Source: a bacterium
Lineage (GTDB): Bacteria; Myxococcota_A; UBA9160; UBA4427
Assembly (NCBI GenBank): GCA_024742285.1
Contig: JANSYR010000004.1
Span: 1-64,000 of the forward strand
Direction: 5' to 3'
DNA: 64,000 bases
A model generated the notes under the pieces. That model was not told the DNA's origin, did not search any database, and was given only the letters and a program-made list of their open reading frames with translations. Shown piece after piece: positions 7,945 to 15,919 of the stretch. Every line of letters begins with the position of its first letter. Position 1 is the first letter of the stretch. Position numbers and translations under genes: made by a program.

Positions 7945-9129
7945 TTGTCGGATCCGGGACCCGAGAGCACGATCGACGCCTCCTCGAGAGAGGCGAGCGA
8001 GCCGAGCGAAGAGAGCGAGCCGCGCGACGTCCCGATCGTCTGGCTGCTGATGGGCAATCGCGCCGGAGACAACTCCCAGGTGCAAGGCCTCGGTGAGGCA
8101 CTCGGCTGGCCCCTCGTCGAGAAGCACTTCGAGTTCCAACCCTGGGAGAAGGCGGTGAACCTGCCCTGGGGCGCCCACCTGCTGGGCATCAAGCGGGACC
8201 GTTCGACCCCCATGTCCGCGCCCTGGCCGGACCTCGTCATCTCCGCGGGACGCAAGAACGAGCCGATCGCGCGCTGGGTTCGCGCCCGGGCCCTCGCCGA
8301 GGAGGGCAAGCGGACCCGCCTGATCCACGTCGGGCGCCCCTGGGCCGCGCCGCCGAACTGGGACCTCGTGATCACGACGCCCCAGTACCGCCTGCCCCAC
8401 GACCCGAACATCCTCCACAACGAGACTCCGCTCCACCGCGTGACCCGCCCCCGCCTCGACGAGGACGCGCGCAAGTGGGCGGATCGCGTGTCCCACCTCC
8501 CGAAGCCCCTGATCGCCGTCCTGTGCGGTGGCAACTCCGGGCCCTACCCCTTCGACCGCGCCTCCGGCGAGCGCCTGGCCGCCGCGGCGGATGCCCTCGC
8601 GAGCGAGTTCGGCGGATCGCTGCTCGTGACGACGAGCAAGCGCACGCTGCCGGAGACGACCGAGGCGCTCTTCGAGGGGATCCAGTCGCCGTCGATCCTC
8701 TACGACTGGAAGCCCGACGACACGGACAATCCCTTCTTCGCGTTCCTGGGACTCGCGGACCGGGTGATCGTGACCGCGGACAGCGTGTCGATGATGACCG
8801 AAGCGTGCGTGACGGGGCGCCCGGTCTATCTCTATGACACCGGCGAAGGGATGACCTCGATGAAGGAAAACCCCTGGCTCGACGGCGAGGCGGGCCACGA
8901 GGCGGGCGATCCGAAGCTGGGGCTCTCACGCTGGCACCTGAAGGCGCACATCTATCGCCTGACGATGCGCATGGGTCCCCAGCGCCTGACCCGCGACATC
9001 CGGATCGTCCAACAGCTGCTGATCGACACCGGTCGCGCGGTCTGGCTCGGCGACGGACACCCGGACGCGGAGCCGGAGCCGCTGCGCGACATGGAGCGGG
9101 CGGTCGCGGCGGTCAGGGCGCTCTTCTAA
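7945..9129 (+). CDS. ELM1-family (mitochondrial-fission ELM1-like) protein, copy A
   Basis: This 394-residue protein belongs to the ELM1/DUF1022 family, named after a plant mitochondrial division protein; bacterial members are uncharacterised. Visible hallmarks are LLMGNRAGDNSQVQGLGEAL near the N-terminus, PDLVISAGRKNEP, LIHVGRPW and the C-terminal VIVTADSVSMMTEACVTGRPV, which resembles a nucleotide-sugar-type GT-B site. A GT-B-like enzyme acting on envelope lipids is a plausible role but not shown. The TTG at 7945-7947 is chosen because the first ATG lies inside the conserved LLMGNR strand. It lies 107 bp after the LptFG gene on the same strand and may be co-transcribed. A second copy is at 10269-11402. 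Confidence 0.85.
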   Translation: MSDPGPESTIDASSREASEPSEESEPRDVPIVWLLMGNRAGDNSQVQGLGEALGWPLVEKHFEFQPWEKAVNLPWGAHLLGIKRDRSTPMSAPWPDLVISAGRKNEPIARWVRARALAEEGKRTRLIHVGRPWAAPPNWDLVITTPQYRLPHDPNILHNETPLHRVTRPRLDEDARKWADRVSHLPKPLIAVLCGGNSGPYPFDRASGERLAAAADALASEFGGSLLVTTSKRTLPETTEALFEGIQSPSILYDWKPDDTDNPFFAFLGLADRVIVTADSVSMMTEACVTGRPVYLYDTGEGMTSMKENPWLDGEAGHEAGDPKLGLSRWHLKAHIYRLTMRMGPQRLTRDIRIVQQLLIDTGRAVWLGDGHPDAEPEPLRDMERAVAAVRALF

Positions 9130-9139
9130 TCCGCCGCCT

Positions 9140-9193
9140 GCGGGCGCTCGCCGGGTCGCCGCCGGCCGCGGGCGCTCGCCGGGTGACCGCCGG
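9140..9193. repeat. Two 26-bp direct repeats between convergent genes
   Basis: Units at 9140-9165 and 9168-9193 begin GCGGGCGCTCGCCGGGT and end CCGCCGG. They differ at only two positions and have a 28-bp period. They fill the gap between the convergent stops of ELM1 copy A and the glycosyltransferase-like gene. There is no T-run, so this is not a classical terminator. Confidence 0.7.
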
Positions 9194-9202
9194 TCGAAGG
9201 CG

Positions 9203-10138
9203 CTAGGCCGCGAGGGGCTCCACGCGGTCGAGCACCTCGAAGGCGTCGTGGCGGACGTGGTTGCGGTCCATCTCGTCGCGCAGGAAGTCCTCGGAGACGA
9301 TCCCCTTCTCGACGCACTCGCGGAGGAGGCCGAAGAAGAAGTCTTCCTGGCGCTTGTCCGGATGGCTCTTGTAGTCGGGGACGAAGGCGTAGTCGCCGAA
9401 GAACTTGCGGCGCGCGCGCAGCACCCAGCGCATCGGCGGGAAGAACTTCCACTTCTCCGCCGGCACGTAGTCGGCGGGCAGGCCGCTCTTCCAGGGCTGC
9501 GTCCGTCGCTTCGTATTGTGGATCAGCTTCGTCTTCTCGGTGAGCCGATCGAAATCGTTCCACTCGTGCTCGAAGAGACCGATCTTCGAGCGGTCCTCCT
9601 TCTTGAGCCCGATCCAGTCCTGGTAGTCGAGCTCGCGGCGGAAGAGCGAATCGAACTGCTCGCGCACCTTCCAGTGGGTGAGCTGCGCGCAGTCCAGGAG
9701 CATGACGCTCGTCGCCAGGATGCCCTCGAAGCCCTTGGCCCCGGAGCGCGGGCGACACACGATCCTATTGCCTTCCATGTCTCGGTTCAGCAGCTCGTTC
9801 ACGTCGCCCACGGCGAAGACGTCCGGGTCGGTCACGACCGCGCGGCCCTGGTAGCCCATCAGCTCCGGCGGCATGAAGCGCAGCGGCGTGAAGGACTGCA
9901 GATCCTCGTTGTGCCAGATCCGCGAGGCCCCGTCGCGCAGATAGGGTCGCCCTTCGTACTCCGCGAACCACGGGTAGTCCTGGTGGCGGATCAGGTGGAC
10001 GTCGAACGCGTCGGGGTCGCTGGAGTTGCGCTTGAGCGCGTACTGCCCGACGAGCGCGCCGACCATCTGGCGGTGATTCGTGTGGATGAAGACGTTGGGA
10101 CGGCTCGAATCGATCGCCGCGCTCGGTTCCGTGTTCAT
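9203..10138 (-). CDS. Putative GT-A-like glycosyltransferase
   Basis: This 311-residue protein has an N-terminal Rossmann-like strand (NVFIHTNHRQMVGALVGQYA), an acceptor-recognition-like middle and RAVVTDPDVFAVGDVNELL, where DPD sits like the metal-binding DxD motif of GT-A glycosyltransferases. The EHEWNDFD and LIHNTKRRTQPW segments later in the protein also resemble family 8-type or capsule transferases. I cannot assign a CAZy family from sequence alone. There is no signal peptide or TM segment, so a cytosolic role at the inner face is likely. The ATG at 10136-10138 is clear. It lies downstream of ELM1 copy B by 130 bp on the same strand. The sandwich between two ELM1 genes suggests a shared glycan or glycolipid pathway. 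Confidence 0.6.
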   Translation of the reverse strand: MNTEPSAAIDSSRPNVFIHTNHRQMVGALVGQYALKRNSSDPDAFDVHLIRHQDYPWFAEYEGRPYLRDGASRIWHNEDLQSFTPLRFMPPELMGYQGRAVVTDPDVFAVGDVNELLNRDMEGNRIVCRPRSGAKGFEGILATSVMLLDCAQLTHWKVREQFDSLFRRELDYQDWIGLKKEDRSKIGLFEHEWNDFDRLTEKTKLIHNTKRRTQPWKSGLPADYVPAEKWKFFPPMRWVLRARRKFFGDYAFVPDYKSHPDKRQEDFFFGLLRECVEKGIVSEDFLRDEMDRNHVRHDAFEVLDRVEPLAA

Positions 10139-10268
10139 CAATCGTTCCCTCCTCGACCCGGATGGGCGGACGCGGAGCCCTTCGGCGCCGCGCAGGCCGG
10201 TCGAATCGCGCCAGAGGCTATCACAGGCCCGTCTCGACCCCGTAGGGCGAGGCCGACGCCGCGTCTCG

Positions 10269-11402
10269 TCAGTCCTCGAGACCGGCCAGCGCGCGAACCC
10301 GGCGGACGGCCCCGACGAGGGCCTCGTCCACCCACCGCGACGCGGTGGGCATCGGGTCCGTCGACCACGCGGCGAACCCGTCCGCCACGAGCCGCCGCGC
10401 CGTCGCCGTGAGATCCCTGGAGTGGATCGGCCGTCCGAGCGCGGCCATCGTGCGCGCCACCACACCGCCCGCCGGAATCGCGTCCCGGGTCGGATCGACC
10501 GGGCGAAGCAGGCGCGCGCCCTCGAGCACGCGCTCGATCGCCGAGGGCGCCCGACCGAGCGCGAAGAGCGAGAGCGGTCGACCGAGCTGCGCGACCTCGA
10601 CCATCATCGAGAGGCTGTCGGTGGTGACCACGAAGTGATCCGCCAGCGCGAGCAGCCCCCGATACGGGTTGTCGATCGCAGCGAGCGACGCATCGTAGAC
10701 CGCGAGCTGCTCGTTCGGGTCCGGCTCCTTGGCCTCACGGAAGTAGTCGACGATGGCGGCCGGGGTCCGGCGGCTGGTCACGATGTAGAGGGAGCCGCGG
10801 TGCTCGGCGACGAGCCGGCGGGCATCCGCATGGAGCGCCCGCGCCTCCTCGACCCCGAAGCGGAGCCCGCCCGTCGGTCCACCGACGAAGAGCGCCGTGA
10901 GCGGCCGCGGCGCGAGTGTCAGCCGCCCGACCCAGGCCTTCTTCGTCTCCGCGAGCGCCTCGTGGTCCAGCTCCATGAGCGGGTAGCCGTGGCGCGCGAC
11001 GTTCGGCGCGTCCGGCAGGACGTAGTGATCCGCGGCGACGATCAGGTCGAAGGACGCCGCCTGTCCGCGCGGCTTCCCGACGACGACCAGGCGCGTGCGT
11101 CCGCCGGACGCCTCCTTGATCCAGAGCGCGACGCTCGCGAGTCGGCGCCCCGCGCAGACGACGAGGTCCGGCCAAGGCCCCTCGAGCGCATCGGACTTCT
11201 CGCGATCGACGTGATCGAGGGATACGGCGACCGGTGGCTTGGCGTCGACCCACTCGGGCTTGATCGCGAAGAACTTCTCGACGGCGAGTCCGTCGAGGCC
11301 GGCTCGGCGCGCGAGGTTGTGGACCTGTGCGTTGTCGCCGCGCTTCTCGCCGACCACGAGCCAGACCGTCGCCCGTTCTCCGCCTCGATCTTCTTCCTTC
11401 AT
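10269..11402 (-). CDS. ELM1-family protein, copy B
   Basis: This 377-residue paralogue of the protein at 7945-9129 has the same landmarks in the same order: WLVVGEKRGDNAQVHNLARR, PDLVVCAGRRLASVALW, RLVVVGKPRG, LTALFVGGPTGG and HFVVTTDSLSMMVEVAQLGRP. It is diverged from copy A, so this is an old duplication or separate acquisition rather than a recent copy. It is predicted soluble. Function is unknown; GT-B-like architecture is an inference. It lies 48 bp downstream of the sphingomyelinase-like gene and upstream of the GT-like gene, forming a likely three-gene minus-strand operon. The ATG at 11400-11402 leaves an acidic/basic MKEEDRGGERA leader before the first strand. Confidence 0.85.
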   Translation of the reverse strand: MKEEDRGGERATVWLVVGEKRGDNAQVHNLARRAGLDGLAVEKFFAIKPEWVDAKPPVAVSLDHVDREKSDALEGPWPDLVVCAGRRLASVALWIKEASGGRTRLVVVGKPRGQAASFDLIVAADHYVLPDAPNVARHGYPLMELDHEALAETKKAWVGRLTLAPRPLTALFVGGPTGGLRFGVEEARALHADARRLVAEHRGSLYIVTSRRTPAAIVDYFREAKEPDPNEQLAVYDASLAAIDNPYRGLLALADHFVVTTDSLSMMVEVAQLGRPLSLFALGRAPSAIERVLEGARLLRPVDPTRDAIPAGGVVARTMAALGRPIHSRDLTATARRLVADGFAAWSTDPMPTASRWVDEALVGAVRRVRALAGLED

Positions 11403-11450
11403 CCGCGCGGGAACGTACCGGATCGGGGACCCGGCGGTCGCGCGCGCAGG

Positions 11451-12617
11451 CTAGGCGCGGGCGTCGTCGAGGGTCCGCTCGAGCTGCGCGAGGGTCGCCC
11501 GTGCGTCCGCGAAGGCGCCCTGCTTTCCCTGCGCGTCGAAGTGGGCGAGCGCACCGTAGGCACCGGCCGGCAGGATCGAGAGGAAGGCGATCCCGCCCGC
11601 CGCGCCGCGCAGCAGCCGTCGTCGCGAGATCGGCGGCGCCCGTCGAACACCGAGGGCCACCACCGACGCAGCGGCGAAGGTGAGGGCCTGCTCGCTGTGC
11701 ACACGATGGCGCCGCGCGGCCTCGGCGTCCGCGACGTGGAGCAGTCGACGCGCCCGATCGATCGCCATCGGGTCCGGGGGACTCACGCTCGAGAACGCCA
11801 CGGGATGGACGAGCGGAGTGAGCGCGAGCTCGGCGCGGAAGCCGAAGTGGTCCGAGAGCGATCGGTCGATCTCACGGATCCGCGCGGTCTCGGCGAAGAG
11901 CAGCCGCGCGTCCCGGGCGCGCCAGGCGACGTCGGGTCCTGGACGGACGAAGAGGAAATCGATCCGCTTGTCTTCGGCGGTGCGATGACGCTTGTAGTAG
12001 TTGGTCCGCGAGAGGGTCGGGTGGCGACTGCCGCCACCGAGCTCGAAGGCGCCGGAGAGTCCCTGGAAGAGGTCGTACTCGGTCTCGCCCGCGGCGCAGT
12101 TGAAGTCGCCCCCGAGAACGACCGTACCTTCGGTCTCGCTCAGGTGGCGCAGGATCTGGAGGAGCTGCGCCAGACGGACGGCGCTGTTGAGGCGCGGTCG
12201 TTCGCGCCGATAGCGCGCGTGGAGATGGGTGTTCACGACCTCGAGGGGGCCGTGGTCGCTCTCGATGGCGACCGTCTGGAAGCCCTTGCCGCCGATGAAC
12301 TCGCCGGTCGAGAATCGCTCGGGGTCACCCCGGAATCGAAAGCGTTCGAAGCGCGAGCCCAGGATCGACTTGCGGGAGAGCGTCATCAGTCCGCCGTTCG
12401 CCCCGGGGCCGTCGGCCACCTCGAAGCCGGCCTGGAGCGCGCCGGCCCGCAGGGTCGTCCGGACCTCGTCGGTCCACGCCTCCTGGACCAGCAGCACGTC
12501 GAGGTCCGACGCCTGCAACCGACGCGCGATCAGCCGCATGCGGGACGAGACATCGTCCCCGAATCCGAAGGTTTCGGGGAGTCCCCAGACGTTGAAGGTG
12601 CCGAGGCGCAGGGACAC
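11451..12617 (-). CDS. Membrane-anchored EEP phosphodiesterase, neutral-sphingomyelinase-like
   Basis: The N-terminal 265 residues form an endonuclease/exonuclease/phosphatase domain with every hallmark: N9 and W11 in LGTFNVWGLP, the metal Glu in LLVQEAW (E46), NTHLHA (N129, H131), GGDFNC (D171, N173) and SDHFGF (D256, H257). The opening FNVWGLP and the C-terminal pair of hydrophobic helices (about 311-325 and 337-357) match the layout of eukaryotic neutral sphingomyelinase SMPD2. Cleavage of a phospholipid headgroup at the membrane is therefore likely; DNase activity is less so. The GTG at 12615-12617 has an excellent GAGGAGG upstream. It is followed at 48 bp by ELM1 copy B. Confidence 0.85.
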   Translation of the reverse strand: MSLRLGTFNVWGLPETFGFGDDVSSRMRLIARRLQASDLDVLLVQEAWTDEVRTTLRAGALQAGFEVADGPGANGGLMTLSRKSILGSRFERFRFRGDPERFSTGEFIGGKGFQTVAIESDHGPLEVVNTHLHARYRRERPRLNSAVRLAQLLQILRHLSETEGTVVLGGDFNCAAGETEYDLFQGLSGAFELGGGSRHPTLSRTNYYKRHRTAEDKRIDFLFVRPGPDVAWRARDARLLFAETARIREIDRSLSDHFGFRAELALTPLVHPVAFSSVSPPDPMAIDRARRLLHVADAEAARRHRVHSEQALTFAAASVVALGVRRAPPISRRRLLRGAAGGIAFLSILPAGAYGALAHFDAQGKQGAFADARATLAQLERTLDDARA

Positions 12618-13085
12618 AGGGCCTCCTCGGGGATCTCGAGATCGCCCGCGAGCTTCCGCCCGGGCGGCGCGAGACCCTCGGTGCGGAGCAGGAGAGGGAT
12701 CTCCGACCCGATTGGAATGCAAGTCGCAGACCGCCCGAGCGGTGGATTCGCGGTCCCTTCCGGTCGTTTCCCGATAGAGCAGACACCCGCTGCGGATGCG
12801 GCGTTGCCTGCCGCTCGGTTGCATCGTGCCGAGCCCCGAACGATCCCGGCGGGAAGCGCGAGCAAGGGAAGGACCGTGCCCTTCCAGCGCCCCTTTCGTT
12901 CCACTCCGCAGGCGATTGCGGTCACACGACGCGCGCCCTCGACGCCCCGATCATTCCGCTATCGTCGCGCCTCCCGCCCGGCGGGTTCCGTTCACGTCCC
13001 CATCTCCATCCACCTCCCACACTTTCACGCCCACCGCGAGCCCGCGCCGTACCGCGCCCGCGCGTCCGGGCCACCCGAGGAAGCC
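12618..13085. other. 468-bp divergent intergenic region
   Basis: This gap separates the divergent phosphodiesterase and bisphosphate-nucleotidase genes. I see no convincing small gene, tRNA or hairpin. It presumably holds two promoters, but no clear -35/-10 pair stands out in this GC-rich sequence. Confidence 0.4.
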
Positions 13086-14090
13086 GTGTCCACCATCGAC
13101 CTCCAGAGCGAACTCGACGCCGCGATCGTCGCCGTCCGCGACGCCGCCACCGTGTGCCAGAGCGTCCAGAAGAACCTCGTCACCGCCGCGACGATCGAAA
13201 AGAAGGACAAGAGTCCGGTCACCGTCGCCGACTTCGCCTCCCAGGCCCTCGTCTGCTCGGCCCTCGCCGGCACGTCCAAGGTCGCCGACGTCGTCGGCGA
13301 GGAAGACGCGAAGGATCTCCGCGAAGCCGGCGCCGAAGAGACCTGCGCCAAGGTCGTCGAGCACGTCCGCGGCGTGCGCGGCGCCGAAGTCTCGACCGAC
13401 CAGGCGCTGGACTGGATCGACCTCGGCGGCGTGACGCCCGACGGAATCGACACCCCGTACTGGACCCTGGACCCGATCGACGGAACCAAGGGCTTCCTCC
13501 GCGGCGAGCAGTACGCGATCGCCCTCGGCCTGCTCGACCACGGACGCGTGGTCTTGGGCGTCCTCGGCTGTCCGAACCTGCCCGGTCCGGACGGTCGGCC
13601 CGGTTGCCTCCTCGCCGCGACCCGCGGCGGCGGCGCGCAGATCCTGCCGCTGCTCGGCAATGGCCGCGACGGTGCAAAGGACATCCGCGTCAGCGACGTC
13701 ACCTCGACCGCCGCCGCCCGCTTCTGCGAATCCGTCGAGTCCGGCCACAGCGACCAGGATCAGAGCGCCCAGATCGCCAAGGCCCTCGAGATCACCGAAG
13801 ACCCGGTCCGCGTCGACAGCCAGTGCAAGTACGCGATCGTCGCTCAGGGCGAAGCGCAGATCTATCTTCGGCTCCCGACGCGCAAGGACTACCGCGAGAA
13901 GATCTGGGACCACGCCGCAGGCCTGATCGTCGTCGAGGAAGCCGGCGGGCGCGTGACCGACGTGCGCGGCAACGCCCTCGACTTCGCCCACGGACGCAAG
14001 CTCGAGAACAACGCCGGGATCATCGCCACCAACGGCCCGATCCACGACCGCGTGCTCGAGGTCGTCGGCCAGTACATCGACGTCGGCTGA
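13086..14090 (+). CDS. 3'(2'),5'-bisphosphate nucleotidase (HAL2-type)
   Basis: This 334-residue member of the Li-sensitive, Mg-dependent phosphatase superfamily shows KDKSPVTVADFASQALV (Asp49), GEED (Glu72, Glu73), WTLDPIDGTKGFLRG (metal Asp129, Asp132) and KIWDHAAG. DPIDGTKGF and the SPVTVADF opening fit the HAL2/Met22 PAP-phosphatase branch better than inositol monophosphatases or CysQ. The reaction would be PAP to AMP plus phosphate, relieving inhibition of PAPS-using sulfotransferases such as the one at 4383-5321. The start is GTG at 13086-13088. It is cytosolic and monocistronic, with a convergent PEP-CTERM gene 12 bp downstream. Confidence 0.88.
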   Translation: MSTIDLQSELDAAIVAVRDAATVCQSVQKNLVTAATIEKKDKSPVTVADFASQALVCSALAGTSKVADVVGEEDAKDLREAGAEETCAKVVEHVRGVRGAEVSTDQALDWIDLGGVTPDGIDTPYWTLDPIDGTKGFLRGEQYAIALGLLDHGRVVLGVLGCPNLPGPDGRPGCLLAATRGGGAQILPLLGNGRDGAKDIRVSDVTSTAAARFCESVESGHSDQDQSAQIAKALEITEDPVRVDSQCKYAIVAQGEAQIYLRLPTRKDYREKIWDHAAGLIVVEEAGGRVTDVRGNALDFAHGRKLENNAGIIATNGPIHDRVLEVVGQYIDVG

Positions 14091-14102
14091 CCGCCACAGT
14101 CG

Positions 14103-14885
14103 CTAAGCAACGAGCGACGGCGATCCCGCCTTTCTCCGCGCGAGACCGACCAGCACGAGCAGACCGGGCGCGAGCATCGCCACCGCCGACGGCTCGGGCA
14201 GCATGAGCTCGAGCGTGACGTCGTAGCTCGCGGTACCGGCGTGCGGACCCGGGTTCGAGCTCAGCGCCGGCGACAGGCCATTCATCACTGCGTTCAGGCG
14301 ATACGAGCCCGCCGGCAGCGTCCCGCTCAGGGCGAGCGGGCCGAACGTCGTGTCCTCGTTGAGGATCGCCGGGACCGCCGGACTCGTGTCGTCGAAGATC
14401 AGGCGTCCCGAATAGATGCCGTTCGGATCGTTCGAGAGCGAGACCGTCAGGACGTAGTCCACGGGCTCGATCACGTCGAAGGTGTACGTCGACGTGTTGT
14501 TGAGCTGTGCCCCGGCCACACCGACGCCCCATATCCACTCCGCTTCTCCCGTCGAAGTGCGGGACATCTCGAGCAGGTAGCTGTCCGAGGTCAGCGTGAG
14601 CGTCTCGGCGAGCAACATCGCCGCGTCGACGGTGGCCCAGCCGTCGGCATTGCCCCATTCCGTGGCGTGCGCCTCGTTCACGAAGAGATTCTGTGCGCCG
14701 TCGACCGCGTCGACCACGCGATGTCGATCGATCGTGCTCGTCGCGCCCGCCCAGACATCGAACGTGTACGAAGTGGCGCGGCTCGTGATCAACGCGATCT
14801 GCGCGCCGGCGATCGCAGGCGACCCGAGGACGAGGAGCACCGCGACCGCGATCAGCTTGCGAGCTGCGTTTCCCGACTCGGACAT
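14103..14885 (-). CDS. PEP-CTERM sorting-domain exported protein
   Basis: This 260-residue secreted protein has an N-terminal signal peptide (KLIAVAVLLVLGSPAIAGAQ) and a classical C-terminal PEP-CTERM tail: LPEPSAV, a hydrophobic helix (AMLAPGLLVLVGLA) and a basic RRK end. PEP-CTERM proteins are recognised by an exosortase and usually end up on the surface or in the exopolysaccharide. The body is Thr/Ser-rich and beta-like, with no enzymatic motif. The exosortase is not in this window. It is divergent from the beta-helix protein gene at 15110. Confidence 0.88.
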   Translation of the reverse strand: MSESGNAARKLIAVAVLLVLGSPAIAGAQIALITSRATSYTFDVWAGATSTIDRHRVVDAVDGAQNLFVNEAHATEWGNADGWATVDAAMLLAETLTLTSDSYLLEMSRTSTGEAEWIWGVGVAGAQLNNTSTYTFDVIEPVDYVLTVSLSNDPNGIYSGRLIFDDTSPAVPAILNEDTTFGPLALSGTLPAGSYRLNAVMNGLSPALSSNPGPHAGTASYDVTLELMLPEPSAVAMLAPGLLVLVGLARRKAGSPSLVA

Positions 14886-15109
14886 CGATCTCTTCTCCCC
14901 GACGTGCGCCCGCGGTGATTCCCGAGCGCCGGGCCACAGGCTCGACGAGCGGGATTAACGTGGCCGAAACCGAGAGCCCCTCGGGGCCGATCGCTCCCAC
15001 GGCCGGGACCAGGCCCCGTTGCGCGGCGGTTAACGCGCCCGGCGCAGGCTCTTCCCGTCGCTTCGGTCGGAGTTCCCCGACGCACGCGGCAAGCCACGAA
15101 AGGGCCTCG

Positions 15110-15919
15110 ATGATCCGGAAACGACGATCCACACGCGCCTGGCGCATTCTCCTCAAGGCGATCGCGCTCCTCTGCACGACGGCCGCCCCGGTGCTGGCCG
15201 GGGACGGTCGAATCGAGATCAACCAGGCGCGGGCCCTCGCGGGCGGCGTCAGTTCCAGCGACGCGCCAGGCTTTCCGGTCACGCTCGAATCCCAACGGAG
15301 CTACGTCCTGACCAGCAGCCTCTACGTGCCGGCCGCGACCCCGGGCATCCAGTTCCCTGCGAGCAGTGAAGGCATCAGCCTGGACCTGAACGGCTTCACG
15401 GTCGAGGGTCCGGTCGCCTGTACCGGTACACCCGTCAGCTGCAGCGCCCGCGGGGTCGCCGACGGAATCCGAGCGCACAGCGCCAAGGACGCCACGATCC
15501 GGAACGGGAACATTCGTGGCTTCGACGGCAGCGGCGTCGAAGCCTTGTTCGCGTCGGGGCTCACGATCGAATCGCTTCGCGTCCGGAGCAATGCCGGGGA
15601 CGGGCTGAGGCTGGGTGGGACGGTCACCGTTCGCGATTGCGCGCTCGTCCTCAACGGCGAGAGCGGCCTTCAGTCCGTCGGAGCGGGCGGCAATCTCAGC
15701 GGGCTCCACGCGGTCGACAACGGCGACATCGCCATCGACCTCGGCTCTGGCGACGGTGGAATTCTGAGCGACAGCTGGATTTTCTCGACCGGAACCGCGC
15801 TCCGGATCGGGAGCCTCTCCTTCTTCGGCTACCGCGACAACTCGATCCAGGGCGCCGTCTCGGGCTCGACGGGCAACCTCGGCGGAAACATCTGCAACGG
15901 GTCGCCGACGTGTCCGTAG
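15110..15919 (+). CDS. Exported right-handed beta-helix protein
   Basis: This 269-residue protein has a signal peptide (LLKAIALLCTTAAPVLAG) and a body of short repeating rungs (ATIRNGNIRGFDGSGVEAL; LTIESLRVRSNAGDGLRL; VTVRDCALVLNGESGLQSV). That is the signature of a parallel beta-helix like pectate-lyase-type or NosD-like proteins. The N-terminal ITLDLNGF-like motif (ISLDLNGFTVEG) is typical of bacterial surface beta-helix proteins. No catalytic residues are identifiable, so adhesion or glycan binding is as likely as lyase activity. The ATG at 15110-15112 directly precedes the basic n-region. Its 3' end overlaps the start of the next gene by 10 bp. Confidence 0.78.
   Translation: MIRKRRSTRAWRILLKAIALLCTTAAPVLAGDGRIEINQARALAGGVSSSDAPGFPVTLESQRSYVLTSSLYVPAATPGIQFPASSEGISLDLNGFTVEGPVACTGTPVSCSARGVADGIRAHSAKDATIRNGNIRGFDGSGVEALFASGLTIESLRVRSNAGDGLRLGGTVTVRDCALVLNGESGLQSVGAGGNLSGLHAVDNGDIAIDLGSGDGGILSDSWIFSTGTALRIGSLSFFGYRDNSIQGAVSGSTGNLGGNICNGSPTCP

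Noticed and set aside
5164-9129. Very long plus-strand frame across the LptFG region
   Set aside because: Only its last 394 codons (ELM1 copy A) are real; the rest is Arg/Pro-rich out-of-frame translation of the LptFG gene.
10080-14090. 1336-codon plus-strand frame
   Set aside because: Only the final 334 codons match a family (bisphosphate nucleotidase); the remainder is antisense to three real genes.
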